From: JAXGQD01 sp964574395
Lineage (GTDB): Bacteria > Bacillota > Clostridia > Saccharofermentanales > Fastidiosipilaceae
Reading direction: 5' to 3'
Assembly (NCBI GenBank): GCA_964574395.1
Contig: CAZNNL010000021.1
Coordinates: 1-34,986 of the forward strand
DNA length: 34,986 nucleotides
The notes beneath the pieces were generated by a model. It saw nothing but the letters and a program-made list of their open reading frames with translations, ran no database searches and had not been told where the DNA came from. Position numbers and translations under genes: made by a program. The stretch's first letter is position 1; each line of letters begins with the position of its first letter. Of the stretch, positions 6,279 to 13,747 are shown one piece after another.

Positions 6279-7643
6279 TTATTTTTGGCAAAGATAATCC
6301 GCTGATTTTTGAACACCAATCCTGAGTTTCTCACAATCGAAGTCTGGAGAAACACCATGATCAATGAGTAATTTACCAGCAACAGCTACCGATTCTATAG
6401 CCGACTTATCTGCGGAATAGACAAGTGCAGATAGCAATTCATGCTCAGGCCAGAAACCGTAATCATTTCCTAGATTAAGAATTTGAAAATCAGCTAAAGC
6501 GCCTTCTCTGATATATCCACCATCTGGATAATTTAAGGCAGCATATCCCCAAGCAGTAGCCATCAAGAATGCTGTTTTGGCAGAGAGTGCGAGTGGGTCC
6601 ATATCCGGTAATTTCCCTAAAAGAGCAGCCAGTCTTAAATCCGTGTAAAAGTCTAGCTTATTATTACTGGAAGGACCATCCGTTCCTAATGCTAACTTTA
6701 GACCATTATCTATATAGCGCTGGGCAGGCATTATTCCACTCGCTAGTTTCATGTTACTTGCCGGGTTGTGCACCAACCATGTAGGGGTTTCTCTTAAAAA
6801 CTCCACTTCACTATCATCCAGGTGTATGGCATGTGCAGCCATAGTGTGTTGTTTAAAGAAACCATGCGAAGCCAGGAACTGTGTAGGTCTTTGGCCGTAT
6901 TTCTCTAATACATCAGCTACTTCTTTTTTCGTTTCCGCCAAATGGACTTGCACACCTATACCAAGACGGTCTGCATAATCTGCCAGTTCTGCATAGGCTT
7001 TCTCAGGATATAAATAAGGAGAATGTACCAATAGGCTAGTACGTAGCAAACCCTCACCAGCATCGTTTAGTCTTGCCACTTGCTCTTCTAATGTGCTAAT
7101 AGGACGCATGGTATAAGCATCAGGCGTTAAATCAACTGCACCAAGACAAAAATTTAGTCTAAACCCCTTCTCTAATGCGATATCTGCAGTCACTTCAGGA
7201 AAAAAATACATGTCAGCAGAAGCTGTGGTTCCACTGGAAAGCAGTTCATAAATACCCAGCTCACTGCCCCACGCTACATCTTCTTCTCTTAAACGCGCTT
7301 CTTTGGGAAAAATCTCGTTAAACAACCAATCATGAAGACTTTTGTCATCAGCCGCATTGCGTAGCAAGGTCATCGCTATATGCGCATGTGCATTGGCAAA
7401 ACCAGGCAACAACAAACGATCCTTGCCTGAATAAAAGCGCAAATCCTCTTTGTCTAACCCATTGTCCTCGGTACACAATAGCTGAAACGTACGCATCGCC
7501 TCTTCCCTTGAAGGACCGACATACACAAAACGCCCCCCTAGAACAAGCACATAGTGTTGATCAAGCAAATCAACATCCGTAGCGGACTCATTGGCTGTCA
7601 AAACACGTACATTTTCTATCAAGAGAGGCTTAGTTATAGACAT
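6279..7643 (-). CDS. mtaD: Amidohydrolase, 5-methylthioadenosine/S-adenosylhomocysteine deaminase type
   Basis: This 454-residue metal-dependent amidohydrolase has the TIM-barrel ligand set: HAH (H86, H88), the VHLAE strand (H234, E237), HAIHLDD (H271/H274) and GTDGPSSN (D322). The spacing and the segment HAHIAMTLLRNAADD fit the MtaD/SAH deaminase branch, which deaminates adenine nucleosides from the methyl cycle. Other substrates of the SsnA/TrzN branch cannot be excluded. The N- and C-terminal ends form the usual small beta-sandwich. Its ATG overlaps the secA stop (TAATG), suggesting translational coupling at the end of a yerC-secA-mtaD unit. Such coupling of a nucleoside deaminase to secA is unusual. 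Confidence 0.8.
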   Translation of the reverse strand: MSITKPLLIENVRVLTANESATDVDLLDQHYVLVLGGRFVYVGPSREEAMRTFQLLCTEDNGLDKEDLRFYSGKDRLLLPGFANAHAHIAMTLLRNAADDKSLHDWLFNEIFPKEARLREEDVAWGSELGIYELLSSGTTASADMYFFPEVTADIALEKGFRLNFCLGAVDLTPDAYTMRPISTLEEQVARLNDAGEGLLRTSLLVHSPYLYPEKAYAELADYADRLGIGVQVHLAETKKEVADVLEKYGQRPTQFLASHGFFKQHTMAAHAIHLDDSEVEFLRETPTWLVHNPASNMKLASGIMPAQRYIDNGLKLALGTDGPSSNNKLDFYTDLRLAALLGKLPDMDPLALSAKTAFLMATAWGYAALNYPDGGYIREGALADFQILNLGNDYGFWPEHELLSALVYSADKSAIESVAVAGKLLIDHGVSPDFDCEKLRIGVQKSADYLCQK

Positions 7644-10507
7644 TAAAGTTCCTCGCTACCAGGTCTGCCGTGACAGTTCTTGTACTTCTTGCCACTGCCG
7701 CAAGGACAGGGATCATTTCGTCCCACTTTCTGAGCACTGCGTTTAACAGGTTGAATATCTTCTTTTGTTTGAGAAGCCGCCGTTTTAGCTCTGGAAGAAC
7801 CTCTGCTGCTTGCTTGCATTTGGCTTGGCGCTTCTTGTGCAGAAGCCTCTTGAATGGCAGATGCCTCTTCAGTGCGTTTTTCCTGCAAATTTTTAGCCTG
7901 AGCTTTTCTTTCAAGTGGACGATTGGTTTCAAAGTGTGCACGCATCATGATTTTTACAGCGTTCTCAGTGATAGATCTATTCATCTCCTCAAACATTTCA
8001 AAACCTTCACGTTTGTACTCAATAACTGGATCATGCTGCGCATACCTACGCATACCAATGGAATTTCTAAGATCATCCATCGCATCGATATGATCCATCC
8101 AACGCGCATCAACACTTTGCAAAAGTACAACGCGCTCTGCTTCTCTCATAAACTCAGCTGAACCCAATTCTTCTTCACGTGCTTTATAACGCTCAATAGC
8201 TTGCTCGGTCAGCATATGAGAAAACTCTTCTGCCGTCATTTCAGGGTCAAGTTTCTCTTGCATGAAATCAACAATTACGGGCAAAGCACCAAACTCATCC
8301 AATAGAGGCCTAGCAATGGTCTTTTTATCCCATAGTTCATAACTCTGATCGAGAGGACAATGTTCTAGCACCATACTCTCAGCTGTTTCGCTAATCATGC
8401 GCAGGTAATTTTCCTGTAGGTCCTGCCCATCTAGGACTTGACGTCTTTCAGAATAAATGACTTCTCTTTGTTGGTTCATAACGTCGTCATATTCAAGAAC
8501 GTGTTTACGAATACCAAAGTTACGACCTTCAACACGCTTTTGAGAACTTTCGATAGAACTCGTAAGCATGCTGTGTTCAATTTGCATATCCTCCTCGACC
8601 CCAAAACGATCGAAAAGTGACGACATGCGTTCGCCGCCAAAGAGTCTCAGAAGATCGTCCTCAAGCGAGAGGTAGAATTTGCTTTTGCCAGGATCACCTT
8701 GACGACCAGCACGACCACGAAGCTGATTATCGATACGTCTTGATTCATGTCTTTCGGTACCAATAATGTAAAGACCACCCGCGGCTACAACTTTTTCTTT
8801 TTCTGCATGCGTTTCTTTGGCAAAAACTTCTTCCAGTTCTTTAAACTTCTTACGCACATCAATAATTGCAATATCATCTGTTTCATTGTGCGCTGTTGAT
8901 TCTTCAATCAGCTCATCAGAATAGCCGAGCTTTTTTAGTTCTTGCTTAGCCATAAACTCAGGGTTGCCGCCTAGTAAAATATCCGTACCACGACCAGCCA
9001 TGTTTGTAGCTATCGTTACCGCACCTAAACGCCCTGCTTGTGCAACTATCTCCGCTTCACGCTCATGTAGTTTCGCATTCAAAACACTGTGATGCACATT
9101 GTAGCGTTTGAAGAGCTTGGAAAGAATTTCTGATTTCTCTACAGAGACTGTACCTATCAAAAGGGGTTGTCCATTTTCGTGAGCTGATAAGACTTCTTTC
9201 ATTAAGGATTGATATTTACCATTCTCAGTTTTATAAACCGCATCAGCCAAGTCTATACGTTGTAAGGGTTTGTTGGTTGGTATTGTGATGACGTCTAAAC
9301 TATAGATAGAGCGAAATTCTTCTTCCTCTGTTAACGCAGTACCCGTCATACCAGAAAGTTTACGATACATTCTGAAGTAGTTCTGGAATGTAATTGTTGC
9401 CAAAGTCTTGCTTTCATTTTTGACCATGACATTTTCTTTAGCTTCAATGGCTTGGTGAAGCCCATCGCTATAACGCCTACCAAACATCAGGCGTCCGGTA
9501 AAATCGTCTACAATGACAATCTCGCCATCTTTAACGACATATTGATCGTCAAGATGCATGGTGCCATTGGCTTTCAAAGCATTGTTAATGTAATGCTGTA
9601 ACTCGAAATTCGCTTCGTCACCCAGATTGCTGACCTTAAAGTGTCTCTCCGCTTTATCAATACCGTTAGGTGTTAATGTAGCAGACTTAGCTTTTTCGTC
9701 CACAACATAATCAGCGTCTCCGGAGATTTCGGTGATATCCATTTTGGCATCTTGTTCAGCAACCACGAAAGCCTTCAAACGTTTTACGAACGTATCCGCT
9801 TGCTGATACATATCGGTCGATTCATCACCTTGACCAGAAATAATGAGGGGCGTTCTGGCTTCGTCGATTAAAATACTATCAACCTCGTCAACGATGGCAA
9901 AAGTGTGCCCGCGCTGAACCATGTCCTCTTTATAAGTCACCATATTATCGCGTAAATAGTCAAAGCCAAATTCATTATTGGTTCCATAGGTGACATCACT
10001 GATATAGGCTTTTCTACGTTCTGGCTTTGTGATTCCATGAACAATTAATCCAACAGAAAGACCCAAGTAGCGATAAATCTTACCCATCCACTCCGAGTCA
10101 CGCTTGGCCAGATAGTCATTGACTGTAACAACATGTACACCCTCACCTGTTAGCGCATTTAAGTAAACAGGCAAAGTAGCCGCCAAAGTTTTACCTTCAC
10201 CAGTTCTCATCTCGGCAATTCTGCCTTGATGTAAGACGATACCACCAATGATTTGCACTTGGTAATGCTTCATTCCCAGCACACGCCAGGCTGCCTCGCG
10301 ACAAACTGCAAATGCTTCAGGCAAGAGCTCATCTAAGGTTTCTCCATCTTGATAGCGTTTCTTAAACTCAGCTGTTTTAGCTTTTAAGGCGTCTTCGTCA
10401 AGTTGTGCAAAAGTGGCCTCATAACTTTCTGTCTTTTCAACCAGAGGCATTAATTTTTTGATTTCTCTGTCACTGTGGCTGCCAAATATTTTACTAATGA
10501 TTCCCAT
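7643..10507 (-). CDS. secA: Preprotein translocase ATPase SecA
   Basis: This 954-residue motor drives proteins through SecYEG. Visible elements are Walker A MRTGEGKT (residues 100-107), the Walker B/DEAD-like segment VDEVDSILIDEARTPL (206-221), the preprotein-binding domain after it, the second motor domain with TNMAGRGTDI and QLRGRAGRQGD, the helical scaffold/wing, and a C-terminal CPCGSGKKYKNCHG zinc motif (SEC-C) after a Gln/Ala/Ser-rich linker. Length is slightly above the average of bacterial SecA. The start follows AGAGGAAAT. It lies 15 bp after yerC and overlaps mtaD by one base. Confidence 0.98.
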   Translation of the reverse strand: MGIISKIFGSHSDREIKKLMPLVEKTESYEATFAQLDEDALKAKTAEFKKRYQDGETLDELLPEAFAVCREAAWRVLGMKHYQVQIIGGIVLHQGRIAEMRTGEGKTLAATLPVYLNALTGEGVHVVTVNDYLAKRDSEWMGKIYRYLGLSVGLIVHGITKPERRKAYISDVTYGTNNEFGFDYLRDNMVTYKEDMVQRGHTFAIVDEVDSILIDEARTPLIISGQGDESTDMYQQADTFVKRLKAFVVAEQDAKMDITEISGDADYVVDEKAKSATLTPNGIDKAERHFKVSNLGDEANFELQHYINNALKANGTMHLDDQYVVKDGEIVIVDDFTGRLMFGRRYSDGLHQAIEAKENVMVKNESKTLATITFQNYFRMYRKLSGMTGTALTEEEEFRSIYSLDVITIPTNKPLQRIDLADAVYKTENGKYQSLMKEVLSAHENGQPLLIGTVSVEKSEILSKLFKRYNVHHSVLNAKLHEREAEIVAQAGRLGAVTIATNMAGRGTDILLGGNPEFMAKQELKKLGYSDELIEESTAHNETDDIAIIDVRKKFKELEEVFAKETHAEKEKVVAAGGLYIIGTERHESRRIDNQLRGRAGRQGDPGKSKFYLSLEDDLLRLFGGERMSSLFDRFGVEEDMQIEHSMLTSSIESSQKRVEGRNFGIRKHVLEYDDVMNQQREVIYSERRQVLDGQDLQENYLRMISETAESMVLEHCPLDQSYELWDKKTIARPLLDEFGALPVIVDFMQEKLDPEMTAEEFSHMLTEQAIERYKAREEELGSAEFMREAERVVLLQSVDARWMDHIDAMDDLRNSIGMRRYAQHDPVIEYKREGFEMFEEMNRSITENAVKIMMRAHFETNRPLERKAQAKNLQEKRTEEASAIQEASAQEAPSQMQASSRGSSRAKTAASQTKEDIQPVKRSAQKVGRNDPCPCGSGKKYKNCHGRPGSEEL

Positions 10508-10522
10508 ATTTCCTCTTCTCGC

Positions 10523-10822
10523 CTAAGACTTTTCTTCAGTCTCTAAGCGTTCAAGTATCGTACTATAACCGTTCTCTCCATAAACTAAGGCACGATTAAC
10601 GCGGCTGATTGTAGCTGCGGAAGCGCCTGTTAGCTTACCGATGTCCGCATAGGTTAATTTTTCTTTTAATAACTTAGCCACGGCAAAGCGTTGTCCTAAA
10701 GATTGTAGTTCTGCAACAGTACAAAGGTCTGTAAAGAACGCCTGACACTCCTCAGTGGATTCCAAAGCTTGGATAGCACGATAAAGTTCTAGGACATCTT
10801 TATCCCAGCGATCTGACTGCAT
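10523..10822 (-). CDS. yerC: YerC/YecD-family TrpR-like DNA-binding protein
   Basis: This 99-residue all-helical protein has a TrpR-type helix-turn-helix (LTYADIGKLTGASAATISRVNRAL). The N-terminal helices and the AELQSLGQRFAVAKLL segment match the YerC/YecD family of TrpR-related regulators in Firmicutes. It probably represses or tunes a metabolic gene; the target is unknown, and the tryptophan-binding residues of true TrpR are not expected. The start is fixed by GGAGG 6 bp upstream. It is first in a likely yerC-secA-mtaD unit; I could not identify a convincing promoter in the 100 bp before it. Confidence 0.85.
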   Translation of the reverse strand: MQSDRWDKDVLELYRAIQALESTEECQAFFTDLCTVAELQSLGQRFAVAKLLKEKLTYADIGKLTGASAATISRVNRALVYGENGYSTILERLETEEKS

Positions 10823-10922
10823 GATTAGCCTCCAATTTCTATAAGAGCTGATGCCAAATTACCTTTGTCATCTTAACTCAAACGGCCATAATTCTCAATC
10901 AATTAATCGCTTTTGCCTATCT

Positions 10923-11906
10923 CTAGTCTTCACGTTTAGCCTCTTGTCCTGAGACGCCATCACGGATAATCTCAATTTTTATCCCCATGCCCACTGCCTT
11001 TATTTTTTTGTTTTCAAGTAATTGTAATTGTTTATAGGGACTATTTTCAGGAACAACGACAAGGAGCGTTTTGCCAGTAACATTGCCCGTCTCTTCTGTG
11101 CCAGTAAATTGGGCCAAATCACTAAGCCATTCTTCCACTACATTATCTAAATTTTTAATGGCTTGATATGTTTTGGTGGTAAGGTCAATGCTTTTGATCA
11201 TGCTAACATTGCCGTTTTCTGACTTCGCCACGACTGGGTGAAAGGAACTAAGATTAGCGCCATACCTTTCTTGAAAGGCTCGGCCTCGGCTAAAATTGTC
11301 CCAAGTCCAAATGGAATCCGACGCTTCAGAGGAACTATCTTCATCGCGCACCTCGCTTTCATCATTGAAGCCACGCCAATCGTTTAACAGAACAGATTGG
11401 GACCGTTCCAAATCTTCCCAAATTCCTGGAATAACATAAAACAAATGCACGCGTCCCAAATTGGCTGATTGAGGGGTTTCAAGAAATATCTTCGCATCTT
11501 TGATGATGGGAAAATTCACCTGTACATCATAATGTTCATGGAACCATAAACTAAGCCTGTCTTCCAATAGAGGAGCACTTATTTTACTCAGAGCTGCGTC
11601 CTGCAAGAGTGCCAAGGGAAACTGAGACCCATTCGCTGAAACCGTGTTAGTTTCATTATCCTTTAACAAATGCTCATTTTGTGAGGGTGTAATTTCTCTA
11701 AGCTGCCACTGGGCTGCAAGCATGAGGTTACTCTCTTTGCTTAAGTGTTGGAGGGCCGCATTTAGTGATAATTCTGCAGACACTGCGTACAAACTTAATC
11801 CAAGTTGTAAAAAAATCAACAAAACTAACGGCAGGGCCAAGGCCGCTTCCAGGCTGACTGATCCACTTTCGCGCTTATTTGTTTTCATCTTCTTGATAAA
11901 CCACAT
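10923..11906 (-). CDS. TadE-like pilin-family membrane protein
   Basis: This 327-residue protein starts from the ATG preceded by CTAGGAGGAGTT. A longer reading from 12041 would run further back into the upstream gene and lacks this site. Near the N-terminus is the TadE signature: a Gly/Ser stretch then SLEAALALPLVLLIFLQLGLSL, one hydrophobic helix with a conserved Glu, typical of minor pilins/pseudopilins of the Flp-Tad type. The remaining 280 residues are predicted extracytoplasmic. They end in a domain with a LLVVVPENSPYKQLQLLENKK stretch that I cannot assign. It overlaps the previous gene by 32 bp. No Tad ATPase or peptidase gene is in the window. Confidence 0.65.
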   Translation of the reverse strand: MWFIKKMKTNKRESGSVSLEAALALPLVLLIFLQLGLSLYAVSAELSLNAALQHLSKESNLMLAAQWQLREITPSQNEHLLKDNETNTVSANGSQFPLALLQDAALSKISAPLLEDRLSLWFHEHYDVQVNFPIIKDAKIFLETPQSANLGRVHLFYVIPGIWEDLERSQSVLLNDWRGFNDESEVRDEDSSSEASDSIWTWDNFSRGRAFQERYGANLSSFHPVVAKSENGNVSMIKSIDLTTKTYQAIKNLDNVVEEWLSDLAQFTGTEETGNVTGKTLLVVVPENSPYKQLQLLENKKIKAVGMGIKIEIIRDGVSGQEAKRED

Positions 11907-13326
11907 AACTCCTCCTAGTCGCGAATTTTTCCTGCATTTTGCTAAAATATGGGCTCTGCCAATCAAGCTCAACACTAACGGTTGTGTAGTGGTTTTCGCC
12001 AAAATGCTCTTTGAGGCTTGAGCATATTCTTTCGAGAACACCTTCTTCTGGTAGCGTTAAAAGCAGTATCCTTAGATAGTCATGGTAATGCGTTTTGATA
12101 CGTAATTTTTCTGTGTATGGCAAAAACAATACCGCCTCACCTTTTAGCAAGTTTTGCACGTCTTCGCCAGCTTCTTTCATACCAATGAAGGTGACGATAC
12201 TGTAGGTCAAGGCTTCTGGGGGAAGTTGTATTTTGCCAGCACTTGCAACCACCACCGCGAGCGATAGAATATTAGCAGTCTTTCTATACAAGCTCATTTT
12301 TTCGTTATTGCCCAAAATACTCGACACGTTACATAGAAAACGCATCAACCAAATACTATCCTTGACGCTTTTCTCTGCTTCTTTAACAGGTTTTCCAGTT
12401 ATCAGATGCTCAAGGCTAAGCTTTTTATCTTCATTATTTAGCAGTGAAAAACCACGTAGACTGTGCGTAATCGGATACGAACTACTAAGCGATGAAGTAT
12501 GAATTTGTGTAGGAAACATGTGCAAAGCATATTCATTTAACGCAAGCTTTTGATAGCTCGCATTTGTTTCGAATTCCATAAATGCTTGTGCATCATTTAG
12601 AAGGGTGAAAATGCTCTCCGCATCTACCTGACGTACATCTGTAGAAGTTTCTAGGTCGATAGAACTTGCCAAGCCAGACTGCATTTCTTTTTTTAGAGCC
12701 GACAAAACTTCTAACGTCAGCTCATTAAAACTAGCTTTGGTATCACTCTCGCTACTGGGTTCAAGATCTTTTACGTTTTCAAGATAGGAACTAAATTCTC
12801 CAATGGCTTTACTGTTTTCACTTTTGAGAATAGAACTTTGCATCAAGTTGATATCTTGGCTGTGAACGCCACTTTTTAATTGTTTCAACAAGTCAAGGGT
12901 CTGCGTCGCCAAAACCACCGGAAATCGCGCTTTCATAAATGCGTCGATTTGCGTTTTCATGGCAAAAGGCTCCCATAATCCTTCACTGCCACTAAACGTT
13001 ATTCCTTTCACTCCTTCAATATCTTTAATGCTTCGTTTAACGTCTGCATGATCAACTAGAAATGTATCGACAGTTTCAGGCATCCCCCAAAGTCCGTAAT
13101 GCTTGTAGAGTTTGCTATTGTACATAGACAAGGCACGCTCGGCCTCTTGCTCCATCTTCGTACCAACCTGGCTAATGAGCAGCATATTTTTACCACCCGC
13201 TAGAACAATCAGATTTACAAGTAATAGCCCAATGATAATAGAGGCTAAAAGCAAGCTAATCCCCGCTTTTTCGCGCATTTTCACGTTCTTCATAATTGCT
13301 TGTACAATGGATTTCAGTTTAATCAT
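11875..13326 (-). CDS. Membrane-anchored protein resembling DUF5702/TadG-type proteins
   Basis: This 483-residue protein has a short basic N-terminus, one transmembrane helix (about 22-45, ISLLLASIIIGLLLVNLIVL) and a long extracytoplasmic region with no Cys-rich or catalytic motif. After the helix, the segment AERALSMYNSKLYKHYGLWGM looks like the ERALs..Y...L...YGLFG segment of DUF5702 proteins, which in Firmicutes occur beside TadE-type genes. It starts at ATG inside the preceding gene's stop (ATGA overlap), with AGGAGGTAA supplied by that gene's coding sequence, so translation is coupled. It probably forms part of a pilus-like or secreted assembly; the function is unproven. Confidence 0.55.
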   Translation of the reverse strand: MIKLKSIVQAIMKNVKMREKAGISLLLASIIIGLLLVNLIVLAGGKNMLLISQVGTKMEQEAERALSMYNSKLYKHYGLWGMPETVDTFLVDHADVKRSIKDIEGVKGITFSGSEGLWEPFAMKTQIDAFMKARFPVVLATQTLDLLKQLKSGVHSQDINLMQSSILKSENSKAIGEFSSYLENVKDLEPSSESDTKASFNELTLEVLSALKKEMQSGLASSIDLETSTDVRQVDAESIFTLLNDAQAFMEFETNASYQKLALNEYALHMFPTQIHTSSLSSSYPITHSLRGFSLLNNEDKKLSLEHLITGKPVKEAEKSVKDSIWLMRFLCNVSSILGNNEKMSLYRKTANILSLAVVVASAGKIQLPPEALTYSIVTFIGMKEAGEDVQNLLKGEAVLFLPYTEKLRIKTHYHDYLRILLLTLPEEGVLERICSSLKEHFGENHYTTVSVELDWQSPYFSKMQEKFATRRSYVVYQEDENK

Positions 13327-13646
13327 GGGTTACCTCCTGCGTCATTGATATCCGCAGGGGCGAGCGTAGTCTGGGAAAAGCTGCCCTTAAGAAGTTTAGT
13401 GTTATCCTCGACAATAAGGAGTAAATCCTTATAAGCATCGACATGACTTTCCAACTGCGGTAGTTCGCCTTCGGCATAGTAGGCTTCGTATACTTGCTTA
13501 CCTCCCGCAGCCTTGCGCTGCCCTTGATTCTCATGCTTAGCAAGTTCTAAGAAGGACGCATAAGCAGGGAAAACAAGGCTAGCAAAAAGCAATAGCAAGG
13601 TCAGGCTTACGGGAACTACCAGGGCAGATTCAAGCGTTCTTAACAT
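13323..13646 (-). CDS. Small TadE-like pilin/pseudopilin protein, first gene of the envelope cassette
   Basis: This 107-residue protein begins MLRTLESALVVPVSLTLLLLF, a charged head, a Glu and a hydrophobic helix as in TadE/minor-pilin N-termini. A polar tail of about 80 residues follows. The ATG at 13646 is chosen over an upstream GTG because GGAGGT lies 7 nt before it. That ribosome binding site is the 3' arm of a strong hairpin (13654-13680). The gene ends with an ATGA overlap onto the next gene, forming a three-gene unit 101 bp after pheT. Confidence 0.6.
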   Translation of the reverse strand: MLRTLESALVVPVSLTLLLLFASLVFPAYASFLELAKHENQGQRKAAGGKQVYEAYYAEGELPQLESHVDAYKDLLLIVEDNTKLLKGSFSQTTLAPADINDAGGNP

Positions 13647-13653
13647 AAAAATC

Positions 13654-13680
13654 ACCTCCGCCTTGAGTGTAGACGGAGGT
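13654..13680 (-). promoter_or_regulatory. Hairpin sequestering the ribosome binding site of the TadE-like cassette (also terminator-like)
   Basis: On the minus strand, ACCTCCGTCT pairs with AGGCGGAGGT (10 bp, one G-U) around a 7-nt loop. The 3' arm contains the whole GGAGGT Shine-Dalgarno, and the sequence continues GATTTTTATG. The same structure therefore reads as an intrinsic terminator after pheT and as a translation block for the next gene. Confidence 0.75.
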
Positions 13681-13682
13681 GA

Positions 13683-13710
13683 ATTTTAATGTGGATTTTT
13701 CGTTCGACAA
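13683..13710 (-). promoter_or_regulatory. Candidate promoter of the TadE-like cassette
   Basis: On the minus strand, TTGTCG (13705-13710) and TAAAAT (13683-13688) are spaced 16 bp. Transcription would start near 13676, inside the 5' arm of the 13654-13680 hairpin. RNA from this promoter would therefore lack part of the arm that masks the ribosome binding site. Confidence 0.4.
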
Positions 13711-13747
13711 AAGTTCGCAAATTTTGTCTTTTAACGTCTAGTTTCGA

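Noticed and set aside
11907..12041. Longer start for the last TadE-like gene adding 45 residues
   Set aside because: It would lie within the upstream gene without a ribosome binding site; AGGAGG is placed for the ATG at 11906.
13706..13728. 7-bp inverted repeat GACAAAA/TTTTGTC as a pheT terminator
   Set aside because: The stem is AT-rich and not followed by a T-run on the minus strand. The 13654-13680 hairpin is a better terminator.
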